Origin: Spongiibacteraceae bacterium
GTDB taxonomy: Bacteria; Pseudomonadota; Gammaproteobacteria; Pseudomonadales; PIVM01
DNA length: 8,517 nt
Assembly (NCBI GenBank): GCA_030618505.1
Contig: JAUXDF010000112.1
Span: forward strand, 1-8,517
Reading direction: 5' to 3'
The stretch's first letter is position 1. Each line of letters starts with the position of its first letter. Shown here in pieces: positions 1 through 4,541 of the stretch. The translations under genes were made by a program, and so were the position numbers. The notes under the pieces are model-generated. The model did no database searches. It was not told the origin of the DNA and saw only the letters and a program-made list of their open reading frames with translations.

Positions 1-491
1 TCCGCCAAAGTAATCTCTTCGCGGGGCAGGTGCACATTGCTCCCCAGCAACTGCAGCACCCAATTAAATGGATGGCCGTCTGGAAACACGACATGGGACA
101 GTCCCGCCCGCGAGGGCAGTCGTCCGGTGAGAAAACCGGCTCGCGAGGGAGTACAAACTGGAGCGGGAGCGTAAAACTGAGTGAGGGTGAGCCCTTCCCG
201 CGCCAGGGTATCGATAGTAGGAGTGGCGATTGCTCGACTACCAGTCACGCCAAAATCGCCGTAACCCAGATCGTCGAACAGAATAAAGATGATATTAGGG
301 CGCACAGCACCGGCCTTGGGAGCGTTTACATTGCCCAGTTCGGCCAGATAGCTTTGTTTTTCCTTTAGATGCTGAAGGTTATCGAGCTGTTGGTAGCTGA
401 TAATCTTGATCGTCGCCCACGCCAGAGGGAGGGCGAGTATTGCCAGCAAAGCCACTTTCCACGTAAACCGTTGCTTGACCCATAATTTCAT
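1..491 (-). CDS. Sulfatase (arylsulfatase-type), N-terminal part, cut by the left edge
   Basis: The minus strand reads 163 codons from an ATG at 491 and runs off the window, so only the N-terminus is present. Residues about 12-31 form a hydrophobic segment after a basic start (MKLWVKQRFTWK), which suggests a signal peptide or signal anchor and a periplasmic, possibly membrane-tethered enzyme. RPNIIFILFDDLGYGD (64-79) is the usual first strand of type I sulfatases, with metal-ligand aspartates at D73/D74. Residues 113-117 are C-T-P-S-R, followed by AGFLTGR; this is the sulfatase signature in which the cysteine is converted to formylglycine by a separate maturation enzyme. The family hydrolyses sulfate esters on aryl compounds or polysaccharides; the substrate cannot be told from this fragment. 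The start is supported by a strong ribosome binding site. The gene is divergent from the AraC regulator at 795, which may control it. Confidence 0.93.
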   Translation of the reverse strand, partial: MKLWVKQRFTWKVALLAILALPLAWATIKIISYQQLDNLQHLKEKQSYLAELGNVNAPKAGAVRPNIIFILFDDLGYGDFGVTGSRAIATPTIDTLAREGLTLTQFYAPAPVCTPSRAGFLTGRLPSRAGLSHVVFPDGHPFNWVLQLLGSNVHLPREEITLA

Positions 492-498
492 GACGCAT

Positions 499-504
499 CC
501 TCCT
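499..504 (-). promoter_or_regulatory. Ribosome binding site of the sulfatase gene
   Basis: On the minus strand AGGAGG lies 7 bases before the ATG at 491, preceded by AAA. It is a perfect Shine-Dalgarno sequence at good spacing and fixes the start. A second ATG inside this spacer (ATGCGTC) is out of frame. Confidence 0.8.
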
Positions 505-692
505 TTTAATAATGCCCTTTGTTGCATAAGCACATCTTCAAGCTTCAGCATTGGCTGGCCACTTCTCAGTGTAACCAATATACAAGCGTTTCCACGATAA
601 GACCTGAGTATTAGCTCTAAATATATGGATAATCATTCTGAATTCAGTATCGAGCGAAATGCAGCTAAGCAGCTCTTAGGGAGCCACTAGGC

Positions 693-711
693 AAGCAGAC
701 CCTGCTTTTTT
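693..711 (+). terminator. Small terminator-like hairpin
   Basis: AAGCAG and CTGCTT pair around an ACC loop to give a 6-bp stem, and the second arm runs into a T tract (T706-T711). The stem is short and only moderately GC-rich, and no gene upstream on the plus strand obviously needs it. It may insulate the AraC gene or be chance. Confidence 0.3.
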
Positions 712-726
712 CCGGGGGCGGCATGT

Positions 727-755
727 TTGATTGACAGCCTGAAACTCCCTACAAT
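727..755 (+). promoter_or_regulatory. Candidate sigma-70 promoter of the AraC gene
   Basis: TTGATT (727-732) and TACAAT (750-755) are separated by 17 bases, with 4/6 and 5/6 matches to the sigma-70 hexamers. Transcription would start near 762, about 33 bases before the ATG at 795. A better-looking TTGACA at 731 overlaps, but it lies only 13 bases from the -10 and is too close to work. Confidence 0.45.
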
Positions 756-794
756 CGGCTAGTCAAACGCCTATACCTTTATCATGCTCATACT

Positions 795-1877
795 ATGAAT
801 ATAGATAATAACGCTATCTCAAATGCCCAACAGTTATTCGCCTGGACTAGCGGCCAACACCAGGATTCCTTCTTTACACTGCTTAAAAATCTTTTTGGGA
901 TCAACTGCAATTTCACCAGCAGACCAATGGATGATCAGTTGCGAGAAGCTATGGGCGCTGAACAGCTCTGTGGACAGTGGCGGGAACGAATGGCGCAGCC
1001 AACTCTCGCAGACGCCGAAGCATTTATCCGCACCTGCATCATCCAGCTGGAGCAAAATGCCCCGCAGGTGAGTCCGCCTGTAATAGGCATGACCGAAAAA
1101 AAACGGAGCGAAGTTTGGGCCACTTCTTCAGGAGGGTCAGTCAGCTTTCGCTCAAATAGTACCGACCACTGGGAATTACAACTGTGTACTGAGGGAGAGA
1201 CAGTTTACAGCGAAGGTGCCAAACAACACCTCATCAAGGCTGGAAATATCGTGCTAATCCCACCAGGAGTAAACTGTTCTATTTTACGGACACCGAACAC
1301 CAGTGCCTGGCATCATTATTGGTGCGTATTTACTATTCAGCCTCATTGGAAGCTATGGTGCAGCTTGCTTCAGCACGTTGACGGCTTAACGGTTCTGCAG
1401 CTCGATCGTTACGACGCCAAACGTTTTTCACAACTCATCCAAGGTTACATTGATTATACCTATCCCAAGGATCCTCAATGGTGTAGCAGGGCCATATACA
1501 ACCGTATTGAGTCCCTCTTGGTTGAGCTGCAGGCCGCGCAGCCAGATAAACCAACGCCCCTCGATGGGCGCGTTCAAAGTGCCCTGGGGTTTATTCAGCA
1601 GCGTTTCCGTGACAACTGGGGGATTTCGGACCTGGCATCGCACAGCTGCTTGTCCCCCGGCAGACTCTCCGTACTTTTTAAAGAAAGCCTTGGAGCCAGC
1701 CCAATGTCATTGCGCGATACCCTGCGCATGAATGAAGCCTGTAGCCTGCTACTCAATAGCCAGAAGTCGATCAGCCAGATTGGTGAAGAGACTGGATACA
1801 AAGATCAGATGCATTTTTCACGAAGGTTTAGTGAAATAATCGGACAAAGCCCCAGGAAGTATCGATCAAACAAATAA
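795..1877 (+). CDS. AraC/XylS-family transcriptional regulator
   Basis: A 360-residue DNA-binding regulator. The C-terminal ~95 residues carry the two helix-turn-helix motifs of the AraC family: the first around ISDLASHSCLSPGRLSVLFK, the second around ISQIGEETGYKDQMHFSRRF, closing with the family hallmark GQSPRKYR. Residues about 125-190 (WELQLCTEGETVY ... AGNIVLIPPGVNCSIL) look like the cupin-type ligand-binding domain (AraC_binding). The first ~110 residues are an N-terminal extension I do not recognise; typical members with only cupin plus HTH are 270-300 residues. No clear Shine-Dalgarno precedes the ATG, so the start is uncertain; a later start (Met45 or Met53) would shorten the extension. 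Gene position suggests control of the divergent sulfatase, but that is inference; the inducer is unknown. Confidence 0.88.
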   Translation: MNIDNNAISNAQQLFAWTSGQHQDSFFTLLKNLFGINCNFTSRPMDDQLREAMGAEQLCGQWRERMAQPTLADAEAFIRTCIIQLEQNAPQVSPPVIGMTEKKRSEVWATSSGGSVSFRSNSTDHWELQLCTEGETVYSEGAKQHLIKAGNIVLIPPGVNCSILRTPNTSAWHHYWCVFTIQPHWKLWCSLLQHVDGLTVLQLDRYDAKRFSQLIQGYIDYTYPKDPQWCSRAIYNRIESLLVELQAAQPDKPTPLDGRVQSALGFIQQRFRDNWGISDLASHSCLSPGRLSVLFKESLGASPMSLRDTLRMNEACSLLLNSQKSISQIGEETGYKDQMHFSRRFSEIIGQSPRKYRSNK

Positions 1878-1934
1878 CATGAAAGCTAAGACACCACCCG
1901 GATGAAACAAAATAGTCTTCACTGAAAAAAAAGA

Positions 1935-1991
1935 GTGGCTGCCCCGTTGCTTAGACACTAAGCAACAAATAAGTGTAATTGGGACAGCCAC
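1935..1991. repeat. Nested palindrome, REP- or MITE-like
   Basis: Outer arms GTGGCTGCCCC (1935-1945) and GGGACAGCCAC (1981-1991) are complementary at 10 of 11 positions. They enclose a perfect 9-bp hairpin, GTTGCTTAG (1946-1954) and CTAAGCAAC (1958-1966), with a 3-base loop, and then a 14-base unpaired stretch. An asymmetric hairpin-in-hairpin of this kind is typical of dispersed repeats such as REP sequences mobilised by IS200-like transposases; that assignment is inference. It lies 57 bp after the AraC stop codon and has no T tract, so it is not a standard intrinsic terminator. Confidence 0.6.
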
Positions 1992-2133
1992 CAAGAGAAA
2001 AGCAGACAATTTGACTGGCATTCTTTCTAAAAGAAATTCCAAGCAGGATTAACTGGACTGATTTAATCCCTTACCCGCAAACAACTAAAGACCCTACGCC
2101 AACATCACGAATACAGGCACTTTACATCGGCTT

Positions 2134-2163
2134 AATTGACTATGTAACAATCTAAAGTCAATT
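2134..2163. repeat. Perfect 8-bp inverted repeat
   Basis: AATTGACT (2134-2141) and AGTCAATT (2156-2163) are perfect inverted repeats around a 14-base spacer. It could be a protein-binding dyad or a weak hairpin; no function is evident. Confidence 0.4.
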
Positions 2164-2253
2164 GGGTTGAAAATGATTACACGCTGTGCGTAGACTCCTA
2201 TTGAAACCACGGGCAGATTCCAATCTCAACTCAATACCCTCCCACCCTTTCAC

Positions 2254-2277
2254 TGACTCTCACCTATTTGAGAGTCA
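2254..2277. repeat. Perfect 9-bp hairpin
   Basis: TGACTCTCA (2254-2262) and TGAGAGTCA (2269-2277) pair perfectly around a 6-base loop. There is no adjacent T tract on either strand, so an operator or a structured leader is as likely as a terminator. Confidence 0.5.
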
Positions 2278-2372
2278 ATCTAAGCGACGTAATATCGGTT
2301 GGGAAAACTAAGCTGGCGCAAATAAGAATGCCGACGAAAAAGAGTTAAGCTCTCAATCGAAACAAAGTTTTT

Positions 2373-2401
2373 TCACCAAAAACACACTTAAGACTTGGTG
2401 A
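2373..2401. promoter_or_regulatory. Dyad upstream of the membrane-protein gene, possible operator
   Basis: TCACCAA (2373-2379) and TTGGTGA (2395-2401) form a 7-bp inverted repeat with a 15-base spacer, ending 41 bases before the ATG at 2443. The position suits a regulator-binding site overlapping a promoter, but no promoter hexamers are clear. Confidence 0.3.
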
Positions 2402-2442
2402 CTTTATGTAAATGCTGCTGATGGAATCAACCGAGGGAAATC

Positions 2443-3147
2443 ATGATCAACAATAAACTACAAATTTTCGGAGCATGGAGTGGACTACTCTTTACGGCCA
2501 TACTGGGCATCGGATGGGGGCTCATTCCCGGTTTTATTCCACCGTTTGATCCTGGTACTGCGGGCCCGGAGGTTGCGGCATACTTTGTAGAAAATTCTAT
2601 TCATATTCGCATAGGTATGATCATGGCCATGTTCGGTGCCATGTTGATCATGCCCTTTTCGGCCAGTATCGCGCTTGAAATAAAAGAAATTGAAGGCGGC
2701 ACCGGGATGTTAACCCTATTGCAAATTATGGGTGGGCTCTGCTTAACTATCCTGGTTTTTTATCCCCCACTTTGGTGGGTTCTGGCCAGTTTCCGGCCCG
2801 AACGCTCAGCCGAGCTGGTACTCCTGATCAACGACGCCGCCTGGCTACAATTTGTCGGCGGCGTATCGATTATGTTTCCTTCCTTACTTACAGTCGCTGC
2901 GGCCGCGTTTATGGATAAACGAGAACAGCCCGTTTTTCCACGCTGGGTTGGATACCTTAGCATCTGGATGTCCATGCTCATTCTTCCGAGTCAATTAATT
3001 TTCTTTTTTACCCGAGGACCATTTGCCTGGGACGGTATCATTGGATTTTGGTTAGGGGCAATTGCTCTCGTTGCATGGATTTTGACTGTTTGTTATCACA
3101 TAAGAAAAGCGGCCATTTTAAGAATGAATAAAGATATCAAACCGTAA
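2443..3147 (+). CDS. Six-helix integral membrane protein of unknown function
   Basis: A 234-residue, strongly hydrophobic protein. About six membrane segments can be seen, near residues 10-32, 55-78, 90-115, 132-156, 168-190 and 198-222, with a basic C-terminal tail (RKAAILRMNKDIKP). A loop rich in Pro and Gly (GLIPGFIPPFDPGTAGPEVAAYF) follows the first helix. Size and pattern resemble uncharacterised membrane families such as DUF4386, but I cannot assign one firmly. No catalytic motif is visible. GAGGG lies upstream of the ATG at workable spacing. It is transcribed alone and converges on the norEF-like pair; its TAA stop lies in the outer edge of an inverted-repeat element, so the last codons abut a probable insertion. 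Confidence 0.8.
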   Translation: MINNKLQIFGAWSGLLFTAILGIGWGLIPGFIPPFDPGTAGPEVAAYFVENSIHIRIGMIMAMFGAMLIMPFSASIALEIKEIEGGTGMLTLLQIMGGLCLTILVFYPPLWWVLASFRPERSAELVLLINDAAWLQFVGGVSIMFPSLLTVAAAAFMDKREQPVFPRWVGYLSIWMSMLILPSQLIFFFTRGPFAWDGIIGFWLGAIALVAWILTVCYHIRKAAILRMNKDIKP

Positions 3148-3276
3148 TTAGTGCCTGCCCATAAACAGCTGTTTTTATAGAGCTCTCACCTCACCCTAAC
3201 CCTTTTACACCCTGTTTTAGGTGCTCCTCAAGAAGAGGGAACCGTTGAGTACGCGTTTATGGACAGGCACTAATTA
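3145..3276. mobile_element. MITE-like element with 22-bp terminal inverted repeats
   Basis: The ends 3145-3166 and 3255-3276 are inverted repeats matching at 21 of 22 positions (left TAATTAGTGCCTGCCC, then ATAAAC). The likely mobile core is GTGCC...GGCAC (3151-3270, 120 bp), flanked on each side by TA within TAATTA. It carries no open reading frame. Inside are the palindrome AAACAGCTGTTT (3163-3174) and weakly complementary segments (CTCACCT... and ...AGGTGCTC), so much of it can fold on itself. A short non-coding body with long inverted ends and TA flanks fits a miniature element moved in trans by a TA-targeting transposase (for example IS630/Tc1-like); the family is inferred. It fills the whole space between two converging genes and carries both stop codons in its repeated flanks. 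Confidence 0.72.
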
Positions 3277-3555
3277 GACTGGAAGCAGCCAATACATTGC
3301 TATTAGTATCGCGCACATCACAAGCACCCAAACCTCAAAGAGAAGACGCAGTATGAGCGGTGCTGCGCCTACCCCCATAAAATAAATTATTATCAAACGA
3401 ACCTTAAAAAAAGCGAATAGAAAAAGCACGCTGGTGGTAAATTGATTAGCGTTTTTATATTCCAGGCTTAGCCCTCCAGATAAATACCAGGACATCAGCG
3501 TTAAGGCTATTAATAACAGCCAGGCAACAACAACATTAAACTTTAATATGCTCAT
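3274..3555 (-). CDS. norF: Cytochrome c oxidase subunit IV-family / NorF-like protein
   Basis: A 93-residue protein with three predicted membrane helices (about 7-25, 38-60 and 66-90). The segment FAFFKVRLIIIYFMGVGAA with the following LRLLFEVW matches the conserved core (K-h-R, YFM, then LR...W) of the prokaryotic subunit IV family (COX4_pro), which includes NorF. In denitrifiers NorF accompanies NorE and helps nitric-oxide reductase activity, but related small subunits occur with other haem-copper oxidases, so the symbol is tentative. The ATG lies 5 bases after the stop of the NorE-like gene, so the two are almost certainly co-transcribed and coupled. Its TAA stop falls in the outer edge of the inverted-repeat element at 3145-3276. 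Confidence 0.8.
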   Translation of the reverse strand: MSILKFNVVVAWLLLIALTLMSWYLSGGLSLEYKNANQFTTSVLFLFAFFKVRLIIIYFMGVGAAPLILRLLFEVWVLVMCAILIAMYWLLPV

Positions 3556-3560
3556 CTACC

Positions 3561-4160
3561 CTACTTCATCAAATACAACAGCGGAAACAGTACAATCCAC
3601 AACAAGTCAACCATATGCCAATAACATGCCCCACCTTCAAGTAACAATAAGCCGTCATCTTTTTCATCTGTGACTTGACGGCTACGAAGAAATAAATAAA
3701 TAAGAACTAACATGCCTACCAGCAAATGTAATAAATGAATACCAGTAAGCACAAAATAAAACATAAAAAAATCATCCGATAACAGAGTATGACCCTGAGC
3801 AATTTTTTCGCTGTATTCAAGAACCTTCAGCACTAAAAAAGCCGTTCCGCAGATAATAGCGGCAAGCAAAAAACGAGCGATCAAATCAGTGCGATTCACA
3901 CGCGCAGACTCAACCGCCATGACCACAAATAAGGAGCTGGTTAATAGTATCAAGGTATTTAAAGCGCCGTAGTGAATATTAAGCTGCGCCTGTGACAACA
4001 AAAAACCATTCACATCCAGTGATCTGTAATAGATAAAAACACAAAATAACAGGCTAAACACCATCATGTCGCCGAGGATAAACATCCATATACCTACTTC
4101 TCCATACAGGCTTTTGGTCTTCATCGCAGAAAGCTCATTCTCTGTTAACCATTGATCCAT
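3561..4160 (-). CDS. norE: Haem-copper oxidase subunit III family protein, NorE-like
   Basis: A 199-residue membrane protein with five predicted helices (about 22-45, 66-88, 93-116, 131-159 and 180-198). It lacks the two first helices of seven-helix CoxC, as expected for NorE and short subunit III proteins. Family motifs seen are GEVGIWMFILGD near the start, VLEYSEKI after helix 3, FFMFYFVLTGIHLLHLLVGM, and WHMVDLLWIVLFPLLYL at the end. The protein would sit in the inner membrane with a haem-copper oxidase or nitric-oxide reductase; no catalytic subunit (norCB, coxAB) is in view. A purine-rich stretch (AAAAGAGAAAAAAG) directly precedes the ATG but is a weak ribosome binding site. It is the first gene of a two-gene unit with the NorF-like gene, and its base composition is noticeably more AT-rich than hldE upstream. 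Confidence 0.85.
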   Translation of the reverse strand: MDQWLTENELSAMKTKSLYGEVGIWMFILGDMMVFSLLFCVFIYYRSLDVNGFLLSQAQLNIHYGALNTLILLTSSLFVVMAVESARVNRTDLIARFLLAAIICGTAFLVLKVLEYSEKIAQGHTLLSDDFFMFYFVLTGIHLLHLLVGMLVLIYLFLRSRQVTDEKDDGLLLLEGGACYWHMVDLLWIVLFPLLYLMK

Positions 4161-4183
4161 CTTTTTTCTCTTTTGATATCCTT

Positions 4184-4230
4184 GGCAGTTTTTTTGATAA
4201 TCGTCACTGCCTGTGTCAGATTAATCACAG
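4184..4230. promoter_or_regulatory. Inverted repeats in the leader of the norEF-like pair
   Basis: Two overlapping dyads lie 24-70 bases upstream of the NorE-like start. CTGTG...CACAG (4211-4230) has 10 bases between its arms. GGCAGT (4184-4189) pairs with ACTGCC (4206-4211). The first recalls a CRP/FNR-superfamily site, but arm spacing and sequence do not match the consensus of either protein. Either may be a regulator site or leader RNA structure. Confidence 0.3.
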
Positions 4231-4275
4231 TCGACGAAGCGATTCCAGAAAGCGCAAAAACTTAAACTTCTTAAC

Positions 4276-4310
4276 AAAAAAAGTCAGGCTCCGAAGATAC
4301 GGAACCTGAC
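4276..4310 (-). terminator. Intrinsic terminator on the minus strand
   Basis: Read on the minus strand, GTCAGGTTCCG pairs with CGGAGCCTGAC around a TATCTT loop to form an 11-bp GC-rich stem with one G-T wobble, followed at once by seven T residues. On the plus strand that wobble becomes a mismatch and no T tract follows, so the signal is strand-specific. It most likely ends transcription coming from hldE; the inverted-repeat element at 4396-4541 now lies between gene and terminator. It could instead terminate a short leader or small RNA upstream of the norEF-like pair. Confidence 0.82.
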
Positions 4311-4395
4311 AAGGACCACAGGGGTCGACCTGAAATACAATCTATTGTATTACGAGCTGATATACCTCCTTTATAGGATTCAAGCTTTAATTAAC
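4311..4395 (-). other. Structured non-coding stretch with an orphan ribosome-binding-like motif
   Basis: On the minus strand AAAGGAGG (4365-4372) is a near-ideal Shine-Dalgarno sequence, but no ATG, GTG or TTG follows at usable distance. Just downstream is an 18-bp dyad, AATACAAT-CT-ATTGTATT (4334-4351), and then short complementary segments (GACC...GGTC) leading into the terminator at 4276-4310. The order suggests a small transcript or a remnant leader, but no promoter is clear; a TATAAA precedes the purine motif without a -35. Confidence 0.35.
4334..4351. repeat. Perfect 18-bp dyad, operator-like
   Basis: AATACAAT and ATTGTATT are perfect inverted repeats separated by two bases. The tight spacing does not suit an RNA hairpin loop and better fits a site for a dimeric DNA-binding protein; no matching regulator lies in the window. 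Confidence 0.45.
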
Positions 4396-4541
4396 TAGTG
4401 CCCATCCAGAAATCAAACAAAGAGGTTATGGCCAATGCTGATCTTGCGACTTAAAGGCCTTGAAAAGGCCTAGGAGCTAGATTTGCGTTGGCTATGACCG
4501 GATTTAATTTTCGAAAGCTACGAGTTTCTGGATGGGCACTA
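4396..4541. mobile_element. MITE-like element with perfect 17-bp terminal inverted repeats
   Basis: TAGTGCCCATCCAGAAA (4396-4412) is repeated in inverted form, perfectly, at 4525-4541. The likely mobile core runs GTGCCC...GGGCAC (4398-4539, 142 bp), flanked by TA on both sides. Inside, 4424-4438 and 4485-4499 pair at 12 of 15 positions, and AGGCCTT-GAA-AAGGCCT (4455-4471) is a perfect central hairpin, so nearly the whole element can fold into one long stem. No reading frame is evident. The tips share GTGCC..TCCA.AAA with the element at 3145-3276, which suggests related but distinct families. The right end overlaps the hldE stop codon: target TA plus the first G of the element make its TAG. 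Confidence 0.75.

Larger units (their letters stand above)
492..794. other. Divergent intergenic region between sulfatase and AraC gene
   Basis: These 303 bp separate two genes that point away from each other, so they should hold both promoters and any operator for the regulator. Visible here are the sulfatase ribosome binding site, a small terminator-like hairpin at 693-711 and a candidate promoter for the regulator at 727-755. No convincing -35/-10 pair for the sulfatase was found, although a TATATT sits on the minus strand near 580. No pair of direct repeats typical of an AraC operator was recognised by eye. Confidence 0.6.
1878..2442. other. 565-bp gap without a recognisable gene, rich in inverted repeats
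   Basis: I see no convincing coding region or RNA gene here. The gap holds a nested palindrome (1935-1991) and three simple dyads (2134-2163, 2254-2277, 2373-2401), listed separately. The last lies close upstream of the membrane-protein gene and could be part of its control region. The ribosome binding site for that gene is probably GAGGG at 2432-2436, 6 bases before the ATG at 2443. Confidence 0.6.

Noticed and set aside
30..600. Open frames on the plus strand at 30-368 and 406-600
   Set aside because: The first, and most of the second, lie antisense to the sulfatase, whose motifs are clear; their translations show no family pattern.
731..755. TTGACA at 731 as the -35 for TACAAT at 750
   Set aside because: Spacer is only 13 bases; the overlapping TTGATT at 727 gives the correct 17.
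784..798. Tiny leader frame ATG CTC ATA CTA TGA overlapping the AraC start
   Set aside because: Only four codons, with no ribosome binding site; most likely chance.
834..1801. Several open frames on both strands inside the AraC gene
   Set aside because: They are short, out-of-frame shadows of a gene with clear cupin and HTH motifs.
4211..4230. CRP or FNR site upstream of the NorE-like gene
   Set aside because: CRP-like half sites are spaced by 8 instead of 6 bases, and no TTGAT-N4-ATCAA FNR box is present.
4271..4363. A 30-codon minus-strand frame after the AAAGGAGG motif, beginning with ATA
   Set aside because: ATA is not an accepted start codon, the frame runs through the terminator stem, and no known peptide is recognised.
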